DNA of 64,000 nucleotides from Ascarosepion bandense (taxonomy: Eukaryota; Mollusca; Cephalopoda; Sepiida; Sepiidae): the NCBI GenBank assembly GCA_037127315.1, contig JBBBDQ010000445.1:268501-332500 (forward strand). Reading direction: 5' to 3'. The notes below the pieces were generated by a model. It was not told where the DNA came from and searched no databases. It worked only from the letters and a program-made list of their open reading frames with translations. How positions within the stretch are numbered: position 1 is the stretch's first letter; each line of letters opens with the position of its first letter. Of this stretch, positions 33,690-43,778 are shown one piece after another. A program made the position numbers and the translations under genes.

Positions 33690-34700
33690 GGTGATTTTCT
33701 CTTTTGATACACTGTACTATTTGTCGTTCGTACTGGGAGCTTTAATTCCAGAGAGTTGGGTGTTAATTTGAGGACAGTGCAGAGGATTCGGAAAAAGTTG
33801 AATGGGCCTAATGGTGATTACGAAGGATCAGCAGCTCGGAATACTTACTATGATAAGAAAAGAATTCCCGGGGTCTTGCAACAATTGCCTTGAAGAGGTA
33901 GTACTGCTCTGGGTCAAGAGGGTGACTGCTGGAAGGCCCTGTATCTGGTAACAGGGCTTTTCACCATGGCACACATTCAATCTACAAATTTGGAAACAGT
34001 ATGCTGTACTGAATTGCATTCCTGCCAGAAACTCAAATATGAACATTTCAGGGTATTTAGGTGTCAATCTGAGGACAGTGCAGAGGATTCGGAAAAAGTT
34101 AGTTGAGCCTATTGGTGATTACAAAGGTACAGCAGCTCAGAAATTTCACTCTGACCACTGTGATAAGAACTCACAGGTTTGTTGGTGAAGGTCTCAGACT
34201 CAACATGAATGCCCATATTAGAGGTAGTGTTGCCTTGGGTCAAGAGGGTGGCTGCTGGAAGGTCCTAAATCTGGTAACAGGACTCTTCACCATGCCACAC
34301 AAGCAGAACTTGGTCATGGCTGTCAGACAATTTGTGCAATCATATCACTCCTTACATCCGGCCATCAAACTCCCAAGACTGCAACCATCTTGATTATTAT
34401 GTTTGGGGGGCAGTTGAGCAAGAGACCAACAAAACTGCTTATAACACAAAAGATGAACTGAAGGCAAGGATTATGACAGCATTCACCGACTTAAACAAGG
34501 AATCTGTCCAGAAGAGTTGCAGATAGAATGATACAATAAAGAAAACACTTTACAAACTCTTCAAACAACTAGATTTTGAAATTTCACTCTGACCACTGTG
34601 ATAAGAACTCACAGGTTTGTTGGTTAAGGTCTCAGACTCAACATGAATGCCCATATTGGAGGTAGTACTGCCTTGGGTCAAGAGGGTGAAATCTAACGAG
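33690..34700 (+). pseudogene. Mariner/Tc1-type transposase wreck
   Basis: Text reading LRTVQRIRKKL occurs twice (about 33770 and 34070), each followed by GDY and AAQ-type residues. The C-terminal DDE end reads NHLDYYVWGAVEQETNKTAY, then TKDELKARIMTAF (about 34382-34490). The central catalytic part is largely deleted and short segments are duplicated (CACTCTGACCACTGTGATAA at 34146 and 34584). The third acidic residue is expected in the YYVW region; none of the triad is intact here. Confidence 0.7.
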
Positions 34701-34704
34701 CTTG

Positions 34705-34900
34705 TTTGACTCACTTGGAGTTCTTTATTTAAGACGCTTGGCCTTGTTCATTTTTGTTACCGGAGATTGTATTATTTACATCACAACATCCCACCTTTTG
34801 AGATTTATTTTTATTAGTTAATATTTTATTTTATTTATTAGTATTTACGCCCTCCTTTATTTTAGCGAGCTCGCCAACGTCACTTTACTAGTTTTTTCCA
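34705..34900. other. No gene seen
   Basis: AT-rich spacer between the transposase wreck and SINE-A. Confidence 0.4.
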
Positions 34901-34904
34901 TCGG

Positions 34905-35405
34905 TCAGTCAATTAACTGCCATACGTGATACAAGGGTATTTAATAGGACTGATTGAGTTCTATAGCCTTTGCTGGCAGCCAGTCTACCACAGAAAAAAT
35001 GGCAACCTACTGCGGGATAATCATCTGCCCAGTTAGTCATGTCCCTTTCGAGACATGATCGCCCAGAGCTTGTATCATGTATGGCACTTAACTGACTGAC
35101 TGAATATAATAGTTGAAAACATGATTAAGGCTTCCAATGGGCATAAAGTGGGGGATCAGTTTTATATTGTTATGGTGTAATAAACTTATCTCTCACTTAT
35201 TACTACTTAATAACATAATACCTCTCTTCACCCTCTAGCTATGAGTCAAATAATAGGACATATTGGGTTCTATATCCTTGTTTGGCAGCCAGTCTACTGC
35301 AGAAAGTAATGGCAACCTAGTGCGGGAAAATCTTCTTCCCAGTCATGTCTCTTTCGAGATATGATCGCCCAAGCGTGTATCACGTATGGCACTTAACTGA
35401 CTGAC
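34905..35405 (+). mobile_element. SINE-A, two headless units
   Basis: Bodies with GTTCTATAGCCTTTGCTGGC (about 34959) and GTTCTATATCCTTGTTTGGC (about 35267) are separated by the hairpin spacer (GGGGATCAGTTTTATATTGT). Both end in the GACTGACT tail. Confidence 0.75.
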
Positions 35406-35650
35406 TTGATACACACTTGTGCGATCATGCCTCGAAAGAGACATGATTGACTGGGTAGTTGGTTGCTGATTGCCAACCAAGGCTAAAGAGCACAACCTGT
35501 TTTCCTATTTAAACTATAACTGGGGAGAGAATCGACGGATTAATACCTCCCCATGATATTTGCGCGTAAGTGGATGCAACAGATTCAACTAGAATTCGAA
35601 CTCGGCTCCCCGATTTCTTGTTCCGAGTCGATATCCACTGCACCATAGCG
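35406..35650 (-). mobile_element. SINE-A, tail-to-tail with the previous copy
   Basis: Reverse complement from the tail (CACACTTGTGCGATCATG) to the head, with box B-like GGAATTCGAACTC inverted near 35590. The two SINEs share their tail end, forming an inverted pair. Confidence 0.75.
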
Positions 35651-35699
35651 TAGTTTGTTTTGCTTTTTTTTTGTTTTTTTTTGTTTGTTTTTTTTCGTA

Positions 35700-35935
35700 C
35701 GTTGCCTTTTTTCTGGCAACCGTACTTGTGCGTTCAACAAATCCTTGGAGTGTTGGTACATCAAAAGTATCATACAGTACTTACATAGGTTCTTTCTTTT
35801 TTTTCCGGTCTTGACAAAATTCTTGACAAAAATCCAAAGAAGGATCTACAATGTTATCGGTCCTGACTTGGCATCTCGACTTCACTCACTTTCTCACCAT
35901 TATGGCTTCCATTTGTCTTTTTGTTACGTCGGTTA
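35700..35935 (+). mobile_element. LINE-A fragment
   Basis: IQRRIYNVIGPDLASRLHSL (about 35835-35895) is LINE-A RT C-terminal wording, comparable with 61380-61420. Open at the 3' end. Confidence 0.65.
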
Positions 35936-36234
35936 ACAGAATTATGTGAAATAATACAAAACAACGTAATAGTATAAAAGTAGGTGTATTGACAGGAAAG
36001 AGAAGTATTTACAAGAGGTGAGGATTAGTAGAATACAGAACAAGGTAATTAGTATACAGTATCGTCGTAGAGACATGATAGATTGACTAGTAGAACACTT
36101 CCGGTGCAATACCGGAAATACCCGACTGACTCGCTCACTCGACTTCCTTCCTCGAGGTATAATCACTACTATTTTATATAGTGATTCGAAGAGTCCATTT
36201 CCGTGGACTGGTGGAGAGCGCCCCAATACTTTTC

Positions 36235-36605
36235 TACAAATATATTTATCGCATCTGCTTTGGCGAGATGTTTTTTCTTGATGCCCTGTCCATGTGAATT
36301 TAACAGTGCTGCTAGATTGGCATCAATGTCTTACACTTTTACTGTTGAAATGCAACAGCCATTTCTACTAGAAAGGTTTCTTTTCTCGCACTTCCTATAA
36401 TCAATGTAACTCACTTCCGTTTACTTGCTTTCCTGATAGCTACGATCTCCAAAAATTTAAACCCAACGTCGATTGCATCTTCTATCTTCTTGAATTCCGT
36501 TCATCTTTTATTTATGCTTCAATACTTCCGGTACCCAGTCATTTATCTCACTTTAACCCCCTGCGAACGGTCTTGTTTTGCTTGGAGTGAAATTATTAAA
36601 AAAAA
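36235..36605 (+). mobile_element. LINE-A 3' end
   Basis: ARLASMSYTFTVEMQQPFLL and the following SRT..., CFPDSYDLQKF-type wording match other LINE-A C-termini. A degenerate tail with GTCTTGTTTTGCTTGGAGTG and oligo-A follows. Confidence 0.55.
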
Positions 36606-36764
36606 AAAATAAATAAATAAAATATTTCGATCAGTAAATGAAAGGTTTTTGTCAATAATATCATTAACCTATTTAAATCCTGTTTTCATCATTAGGCTTA
36701 AACTAATACTCGTATTATATTTATCAAAGTGTCGCCAAACTACTCCCGGGCGCCGGATCCGGTT

Positions 36765-36842
36765 CACGATGTCAGTCCATCCAAATTTTCGAGACATGAT
36801 CGTCTAAGCGTGTATCACATATGGAACTTAACTGACTGATCT
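36765..36842 (+). mobile_element. SINE-A 3' fragment
   Basis: TCGAGACATGATCGTCTAAG, CGTGTATCACATATGG and AACTGACTGA are the SINE-A end only. Confidence 0.7.
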
Positions 36843-36902
36843 CTTTCTTTGATTTGCATGGACGAAAGTAAAAAGAATAAGCAACATTATAAAGCGTCCA
36901 GA

Positions 36903-37193
36903 TTATATTGTAGGCGTCCGTTTATATCGCAAGATAACGGTAGAAATTAAGTCTTTTGCTTGTGAGACTGGTGTCAGCATTGCAGGACGCATACCTGGGA
37001 AATGGCATATGGAGGCCGTATTCTGCCCAGATAATATGAGCCTTCGCTTGGCTGTATCGTCAAGATCCGAACAAATACAGGGTATTACATTTGGATACGA
37101 CTTGGCTGAAGGAGTTGTTGTAAAGGTGTCGGTTTTGACAGCGAACCTTCTTCGGGGTTCCATTCCGAGCTTTTTGGCTAGATTTACTTCCAC
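36903..37193 (-). other. Open frame of unknown origin (96 codons)
   Basis: Unlike most frames here it has balanced composition and starts MEVNLAKKLGMEPRRRFAVK. No domain is recognised. The opposite strand is also open for 73 codons, which weakens the case for coding. It could be a gag-like fragment of an unrecognised element or chance. Confidence 0.2.
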
Positions 37194-37229
37194 AATCTTT
37201 TTTTATGTTTCCAAAGTGGCGGAGGCATA

Positions 37230-37450
37230 AAGTCAGTTTTCCTCCCTCTAGATCGACTGCCTTACTGAGCTGACAAGCTCCATCTACCCTAAGCAGCTTG
37301 CTATGAGTCGCCAGTAGTCCGTTTTCAAGCTTTCTCCCACTTCAAGCCGAACTTAATTGTCACAGGTTATTTGAAATGTTTGCCATGAGACCATGTACGT
37401 TTTGTTTATATTTTCCCTAATTCAGAGTTTTCCTTCTCCTAGATTGGCGA
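37230..37450. repeat. Unclassified dispersed repeat, copy 1
   Basis: GACTGCCTTACTGAGCTGAC, CAGTAGTCCGTTTTCAAGCT and TTGTCACAGGTTATTTGAAA recur with changes at 38955-39125, 39140-39275 and 39630-39830. No coding content recognised. Confidence 0.6.
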
Positions 37451-37576
37451 TGGTATATGCAGGCCAAGCGATGCTCAGACTATACTCCCCAACTCTCGCG
37501 TAAGGACGGGCACAGGGACAAAAATTTTATACCCCCAACCCCAGAAGAAAAATAGTTATTTCAGCAAAAATCTATA

Positions 37577-38160
37577 TAGTTCTTCTTCTTCGATGTGCCC
37601 TGTCCCTTCAGGACGTAGGCAATCATTGTTCTCCATGTCTCCCTATCCCTTGTGGCTCTTAGTATGTTTGCTCCTGTTACACCTCGCAACCCCGTTCCGT
37701 CACCCACCCGATCAGGCCCTGCAAATATGTCATCCGCTGCCTTCCTCTGTCTCTTTTTCCTTCTATCTGGCCAGTCAGTATCAGGTTCTCCAAGCCCTCC
37801 TTCCTCAATGCATGTCCCAGGAACTTCAGTTGTCTCTTCCAGATGCTCAGTATTAATTTCCTTTTTGTTGCCATTCTTTCCAACACCTCATCGTTGCTTG
37901 CATGCTCAGTCCACGATATCCGCAGCATCCTTCTGTAGAACCACATTTCCGCTGCTTCCAATTTTGTCCTCATTTTCGATGATATTGCCCAACATTCACT
38001 GCCGTATTGAAGAACAGACATCACATAGCAATCCAGTACTCTTTTCTTTGTTTCTAGTGAAATTGTCCTGTTTCTTAATACACTTCTTAGCTCCTGGAAT
38101 GCATCCTTGTGCTTTTGGATCTCAGGAATATAAATGTATAGAAACTGCTGTGACCACAAA
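37577..38160 (-). pseudogene. LINE-C reverse transcriptase C-terminal fragment
   Basis: A continuous 160-codon minus-strand frame reads SLETKKRVLDCYVMSVLQYG, WAISSKMRTKLEAAEMWFYR, RKLILSIWKRQLKFLGHALR and IEGKRDRGRQRMTYLQGLIG. It matches 20742-21323 closely. It starts at GGACGTAGGCAATCATTG (37610) and is truncated at both ends. Confidence 0.8.
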
Positions 38161-38345
38161 GTGAGGGGTCTGCTTATATATTGATTGTAATATGGAACTG
38201 ATCCCCCACTTTATATGCAGTATGCTTCTGTAGAACCACATTTCAGCTGCTTCAAGTTTTTCCTTCATCTTTGATGATATTGTCCAGCATTCACTGCCGT
38301 ATTGAAAAACTGATATCACATAGCAATCCAGCTCTCTTTTCTAGT
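38161..38345 (-). mobile_element. LINE-C fragment repeated next to SINE-A spacer relic
   Basis: FQYGSECWTISSKMKEKLEA (about 38240-38310, minus) repeats part of the preceding LINE-C fragment. Between the two copies lies GGAACTGATCCCCCACTTTA (38194), the SINE-A hairpin spacer. Confidence 0.6.
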
Positions 38346-38349
38346 TTTA

Positions 38350-38950
38350 ATTGTTGGAAATGGGATTATCTAATCAATGACGAATATAGGTAGTTTCGAT
38401 AAATTTTCGGGAAGGGTATAGCTAATTATAGACCAGTTGAATAGAAAAATTTCGTTTAAAATCTATGTTAATAAATAGAGGTAAGGAAATATAATTAGTA
38501 TTAGTAATACAAAGTATAGGGGTAAATTTAGTGAAGAAAGAAAAAATGGACGAATATATCAGAATAAAGATTCCCAAAAAATAGGTGCAACTCGAACCTT
38601 GTTATTAAATAGGCAATAGTATTGACAATTCAAAGTACAGGGGTAAAAAAATGGACAAAAATACCAGAAAGAGTAGCTGCGATTAAAGATCAAAAAAATA
38701 GGTTCAACTCAGATTTGTTATTAAATAGGGGAGGGTGGGAAAATGAACTCTTCCCATTGGTCAGAGTTAACAATAAAAAGTATGAATTCTGCCGAAAAGA
38801 AAAAAAAAATTAAATCCAGACGAATAGCATAAAAGTAAGGAGCCGGCTTGATACTTTTGGACTGCCGGAGCCGATATGATGTTTAAAAACCCAAAATCGG
38901 TAATGAAGGCAGGACATCACTGAAGAGCTCCTTTAAGCACGAAAAATGTA
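38350..38950. other. No gene seen
   Basis: AT-rich. A piece at 38840-38935 (GCCGGCTTGATACTTTTGGA ... GACATCACTGA) resembles 54765-54865, an unclassified repeat. Confidence 0.4.
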
Positions 38951-38954
38951 CTTA

Positions 38955-39275
38955 TGAACTTCCTTCCTATAGATAGACTGCCTTCCTGGGCTGTCGAGTT
39001 CCATGTATTCTAAGCAAATGGTTATCAGGCGACAGTTGTTCGCTGGTTTTCTTGTTTGGAGCTGGATTTAGTTGTCAGAGGCTATTTGAGATGCTTACTA
39101 CAGAAGAATTTTATTGACAGAGGGTAATTCTCCCCACCCCATAACTACCCTAAGCAGCTGATCATGAGGCACCAGTAGTCCGTTTTCAAGCTTTCTCCCA
39201 CTTCAAGCTGAACTTACTTGTGACAGGCTAATTGATATGCCTGCCATGAGATCATGCAAGTATTGTTTCCATTTT
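38955..39275. repeat. Unclassified dispersed repeat, copies 2 and 3
   Basis: GATAGACTGCCTTCCTGGGC and GAGGCTATTTGAGATGCTTA, then CAGTAGTCCGTTTTCAAGCT at 39172. Same family as 37230-37450. Confidence 0.55.
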
Positions 39276-39289
39276 TACCTAAATATCTT

Positions 39290-40080
39290 CGTTGCTCACA
39301 TGTTCAGTCCATGGTATTCTCATAATCCTTCTGTAGAGCCATATTTAGGTTGACTGAAGTTTCTTCTTAATCAGCGAGGATATTGTTCAGCATTTACTGA
39401 CATAGTAGGACTTATAGTTCATTTCAGTTTTTTTTTTTTTTTTTTGTTTCCAACGAATTTTTTTTTATTTCTTAGATTTTAAAAGGCAACTTTCGCTATC
39501 GCAATTCACCTTCAAATTTCAGTGTTGCAGTTTTCGTCCTCTGTTAAAAGATTTTCAATATATTTAAATTGATGCACTTCTTTATTTTGATCATGACTGC
39601 AAGGTGACGGGGGGTTTAAAATCAGGGTTTTCCTTCCCCAGAGATGGATTGCCTTCCTGGACTGTCGAATTCCATGTCCCCGAAAGCAGATGGTTATGAG
39701 GCGCCAACTTTCCACCTTCACCTGTTCTCCGGCTTGGAGCTCTTCATAGTTGTCAGTGCCTATTTGTGACGCTTGCTATCGAAGCACACTATGACAGTGG
39801 GATCTTGTCCCCACTATCAACCCCAGCTATGATGATATTCAAAACATAACGTACGTCATTTATATATATTAGGTGTTTTAAAAATTCAAACTAAAAATTC
39901 CTTACCACCATCCTTACATATAAACCTGTCAGGCTGGCTAGCCACTCTCCTACCTTCGATATTTCTTGTGAATATCAAATTCTCTAAGCAATCTTTCCTC
40001 ATTATATATCCAAGAAATTTCAACTGCCTCTTTTTTATTCTTTTCGTTTCGATTTTCCTTTGGATTGTCATATTCATGAC
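39290..40080 (-). pseudogene. LINE-C reverse transcriptase debris
   Basis: Two LINE-C pieces on the minus strand: HQFKYIENLLTEDENCNTEI (about 39512-39570) from upstream of the C-terminal block, and IKKRQLKFLGYIMRKDCLEN (about 39970-40030). They are split by a copy of the unclassified repeat at 39630-39830. Confidence 0.65.
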
Positions 40081-40139
40081 GTTTCGGCCCTTGTACGTTC
40101 CGGCTATCGTCAGGATTTGTCTATATTTCTGAGATGAGT

Positions 40140-40430
40140 TATGTATTTCATGCTATTTTTAGTATTTTTAGTATTTATTGCCAGGTGGATAATTCTAAAT
40201 GAAAATAGAATAGTTTTTTTGTTAACACTGCACAATAAAATGTGCATCAAATGAACTGTTCTGGTGTCAAATTTTTGTGCTCTCTTTCCCATGCTAGTCT
40301 CTTCTTATTGGCTGGCCGAAGCAAAGGCTTCCTGGCTGCCTTGTAAAATTTTGCAAAGTAATAATAACAAAAGAACCATTTTCATTTTTTTTTAACTTGG
40401 GTGGTCTATTAATTATGGTCGGTGCTATAT
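40140..40430. mobile_element. MITE fragment related to 11586-12350
   Basis: TATTTATTGCCAGGTGGATA and AATTCTAAATGAAAATAGAA match the interior of the 11.6 kb element, and GGTGGTCTATTAATTATGGT near 40409 resembles its end. Broken by unrelated sequence. Confidence 0.5.
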
Positions 40431-40454
40431 ATATATATATATATATATATATAC

Positions 40455-40757
40455 GGTCTCACACCGTGATTGAGCACTCTGGAGGAGGGGTAAACTTTGA
40501 AAAACAGTAGCCACTCTAGCGTGAACGCATCGCTCATTCAGTAAAATGAATTGGAGCACTCTAGTTATTGGGCGCGTACTACGATATGCGCTAAAAAGGA
40601 CTGCCATCTTCCACCGAACGCCCCGTGGCCCAGGGGTAGAGTCGCCGACTGACGCCAATTCAGTCGGGTTCCGAGCCTGGGTTAAGGAGCAATCGCAGTC
40701 TAACCGTACTGATGAGCTGTGATACAGCGAAACAGGTCTGTCTGCGGATGACTATAT
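40455..40757 (+). mobile_element. SINE-C: tRNA-like element with hammerhead ribozyme
   Basis: About 300 bp bounded by (TA)n on both sides. After a leader (GGTCTCACACCGTGATTGAG) comes a tRNA-like part with box A-like GGCCCAGGGGTAGAG (about 40627) and box B-like GGGTTCCGAGCCTGGG (about 40667). A hammerhead ribozyme follows at 40697-40753. Pol III promoter boxes followed by a hammerhead is the known layout of the schistosome Sm-alpha SINE-like family; similarity here is in architecture only. Other copies: 51100-51373, the 3' half at 43079-43171 (minus) and a head piece at 47938-47968. Confidence 0.8.
40697..40753 (+). ncRNA. Hammerhead ribozyme, apparently intact
   Basis: All conserved core positions are present: CTGATGA (40709-40715), GAAA (40729-40732) and cleavage triplet GTC ending at 40742. 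Stem I pairs CCGTA (40704-40708) with TGCGG (40743-40747). Beyond an internal loop (TAA / AT) it continues AGTC (40697-40700) with GACT (40750-40753). Stem II is GCTGT/ACAGC with a GAT loop. Stem III is the very short ACAG-CTGT with two loop bases, as in retrotransposon-type hammerheads that work best as dimers. Self-cleavage after C40742 is predicted, not tested. Confidence 0.85.
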
Positions 40758-40759
40758 AT

Positions 40760-41265
40760 ATATATATACTAATTCACTTATTTTCCCCGTATAAATGAAC
40801 TGCTTCACTATCTTGCCAGTCGGTTATAAAGACTGGAGTGTTACAAGAGATGTGAATGGTGAGGAACAAATGTACATTTATTCTTAGTATATATTAGGTT
40901 CCTCACTCACTGAAAAAAAAAGACCCTAAACTTGATTTTTAAAAGTTCTATCACCAAAATCTTTAAGATTAATGTATTTTCTCATTATTTTATTATATTT
41001 TTCTAATCCTCTCAAGCCCTTTCAAAATTTTTGTTATAAATCCTGTTTCTATTGCGTCAGCGGTGGGTGGGGGTTAAGTATAAAAAATTTTAGCGTATTT
41101 GTTGTGATAAAAAAACACTGATTTGAAAAATCTTTGCAAAAATCAAATATTTGTTAGATTTTAATGAAATTTTCAGGACTTATTTACAAATGAATGAAAT
41201 TACATTCGAAATCATTTTTTAGAAAATTCGCGTAAAAATTCTCTTTAACTGGCTGCCACTCAAGC
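40760..41265. other. No gene seen
   Basis: AT-rich unplaced sequence. Confidence 0.4.
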
Positions 41266-41269
41266 AAAA

Positions 41270-41400
41270 GAGTCTAGTCTGCCCTGTTCTTTAACTCATA
41301 GCTGGAGAAAACGAGACAAATTCTTTCCAAGGACAAGTTGCAAGGCTGGAATTTGAACTTAGCTCACCAATTTCAATTTCTGTACCAATTATACTCCAAC
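41270..41400 (-). mobile_element. SINE-A head-side fragment, diverged
   Basis: TTTAACTCATAGCTGGAGAA, GGAATTTGAACTTAGCTCAC and TACTCCAACACA correspond to the inverted SINE-A 5' half. Confidence 0.5.
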
Positions 41401-41749
41401 ACATCCAATATCTATTTCAATTCTAAAATCCAGTAATTAAAAAAAGTCATGTCCCATGATTTTCGAAAAAAAAAGTGCATTCCTGCAATTCTCAAAGGGT
41501 GACAGATAGCAATCTAATCAAGAGTTATTTCCCTTTCGAAATTAAAATTCATTTCACAGAGATTAATATACATACCACAATTTTTTTTATACCACTAATA
41601 TTGGATATTCTCTTGACAATTTTACTCTTTTTACAAAACTATTTTTAGAATCTTTAAATACATGAAACTTAAAATACATGAAACTGGGTCTCTGTATTCT
41701 TTCTCTTTTTTTTTTTCACGAGAAATGACAACAAAAGTATCGTACTTGT

Positions 41750-42058
41750 GTTTCTTGTACAGTGGCTATCGGCTTGTAAAGAGAAATCGGGGAGCCGAGT
41801 TCAAATTCCAGTTGAATTCCTTGCACTCACTTACATGCAAATACCCTTGGGGAAGGTATTCCATTATCGTCTCTTCCCTCCAGTTATGGGTTAAATAATA
41901 AGACAGACTGGGTTTTATAGCCTTGGTTGGCAGCCAATCTACCGCAGAAAGTAATGGCAACCTACTACGGATGATCTTCTACCCAGTCAGTCATGTCTCT
42001 TTCGAGACATGATCGCCCAAAGCGTGTATCACGTATGACACTTAACTGACTGACTGAC
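41750..42058 (+). mobile_element. SINE-A, near complete
   Basis: Head (TACAGTGGCTATCGGCTTGT, GAGTTCAAATTCCAG), body and GACTGACTGACTG tail are present. Confidence 0.8.
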
Positions 42059-42190
42059 TGGGCAGAAGATTATCCGGCAGTAGGTTACCATTGCTTTCTG
42101 CAGTAGACTAGTTGCCAGCCAAGGTTATAGAACCGAATCTGTCCTATTATTTAACCCATAACTGGAGGGGAGAGACGGATTAATTAGACC
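42055..42190 (-). mobile_element. SINE-A partial, tail-to-tail
   Basis: Starts at the shared tail (ACTGACTGGGCAGAAG) and runs inverted to AACTGGAGGGGAGAGACGG; the tRNA head is missing. Confidence 0.75.
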
Positions 42191-42334
42191 TTAGACCTAA
42201 CGGGCTCTAATTTCATTTTATTTATATTTAAATTATTTAATCTGTTCATTGATTTATTTTTCTAGTACGTTTTTTAGTATCCTATTCCATTTTAACGTTC
42301 CACTATAAAACTAAATCATTTATACATATTTTTT

Positions 42335-42430
42335 CTAATTATTTAATCCCAAGCAAGGCAGAACTGCCACGGGTGTGCAGGGGGTTATTTAAGACTAAGA
42401 GGTGAGTGATGAGAAAGAGGAACAAGTTAC
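42335..42430 (-). mobile_element. LINE-A 3' tail
   Basis: ATTTAATCCCAAGCAAGGCA, CTGCCACGGGTGTGCAGGGG and AGTGATGAGAAAGAGG are the inverted tail and adjoining 3' UTR. Confidence 0.6.
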
Positions 42431-42714
42431 AGGGGAGTCAAAAATATGTGTACATGCAATTTTAACCCTAAGGAAATTTAAGAAATGAACGCTATTAATA
42501 ATTCAAATCTAAACTTATTTAGAAGTGAAACTTTGTCTGTGTATGTGTGTCTGTTACCTATAGACTCCGAAATGGCTGAACCGATTTTCTTGAAATCGGG
42601 TTATAGAAGGAGTGGTCCGATTTTAATCAAATTTGATACACTCATAGACAAAGACATAAGAAACGATATTCAGAAGTTTCAAGGTTGCAGTTCTTACAAT
42701 AGTGCAGAAAATCG

Positions 42715-42774
<60 letters not shown>

Positions 42775-43078
42775 GCAAGATGTGTGTGTGTGTGTGTGTG
42801 TGTATCCGTTACCTATAGACTCCGAAACGGCTGAACCGATTTTTTTGAAAATTTACAGAGTTGTACTATAAGCTTCTACGAGTGTTCTTAGATAGGTTTT
42901 GTGTCGAGGTACCTCCGATAAATATTGAAAATCGATAATCGAAAACATCGGGTTATAGAAGTAGTGGTCCGATTTTAATCAAATTTGATACACGCATAGA
43001 CAAAGACATAAGAAACGATATTCAGAAGTTTCAAGGTTGCAGTTCTTACAATAGTGCAGAAAATCGATAATATATATT

Positions 43079-43135
43079 AGTCATCGACATACAAGCCCGT
43101 TTCGCTGTATCACAGCTCATCAGTGTGGCTAGACA
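43079..43135 (-). ncRNA. Hammerhead ribozyme, second SINE-C copy
   Basis: Minus-strand CTGATGA (43117-43123) and GAAA (43100-43103) are intact, with stem II GCTGT/ACAGC identical to the 40.7 kb copy. Stem III is ACGG with TTGT around a GC loop. The cleavage base is A (triplet GTA). Stem I is CCACA with TGTCG, which has one C-C mismatch. Core complete, activity possible but reduced pairing in stem I. Confidence 0.75.
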
Positions 43136-43168
43136 TATCCACTTGCTTCTGGCCGGGATCAAAACTCG

Positions 43169-43171
<3 letters not shown>
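43079..43171 (-). mobile_element. SINE-C 3' half inside a Helitron-like element
   Basis: Minus strand holds the box B-like region (GAGTTTTGATCCCGGCC, near 43150-43166) and the entire hammerhead. (TA)n lies on the upstream side at 43172-43201. Confidence 0.75.
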
Positions 43172-43204
<33 letters not shown>

Positions 43205-43778
43205 GCAAGATGTTTGTGTGTGTGTCTGTTTATCTGCCTGTATGTCTGTATTTTTTCAGCCCTTTTATTTTAGTTTTTGCTTCGGGTTTGGCTCTAAGTA
43301 GGTATAATTGTAGTTCTTAGTCTCAGCCATGATACCATTTACTCAGAGGACTTATTTAGCCTTCGATATTCCGTTTACGACAAAAAAACTTAGTTGATAT
43401 CAATACCAGGAAATCAAAATTTGACTTGCATCCATTTATTTTTCTTTCAGTCTACGATTTCGTTTTAACTGGAAACAACTATTGCTTTTTAGTCTTTTGT
43501 GCCAACGCGCAAAGAGTCTGAGCTCCAGGACCATGGATTAGTTTTAAAGCTTTCATTACACCCGAGCAACGCCGGGCTATACTGCTAGTTAATATGTATT
43601 TTTGCTCTGTCATACAACCATTCACACCTGAATAATATTTATATTGATGTGTGAAATGATTTTGCTTGAACATTTTTTGAACGTATTTAAGTAGATATTC
43701 TGTTTATAATCAAACAGTATATATATTTATTTCTACCGGCCTGATTATTTACGATAAATTTTGTAACGAAAATGTGGA

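Larger units (their letters stand above)
42508..43588 (+). mobile_element. Helitron-like element, complete, with nested SINE-C
   Basis: Starts TCTAAACTTATTTAGAAGTG after A at 42508 and ends CTAG at 43588 before T, with the hairpin CCCGAGCAACGCCGGGC at 43561-43577. The 5' part is duplicated internally (CGGGTTATAGAAG...GATACAC at 42597 and 42951). A (TA)n/(GT)n tract at 42719-42802 separates the two. A SINE-C fragment is inserted at 43078-43171. Confidence 0.75.
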
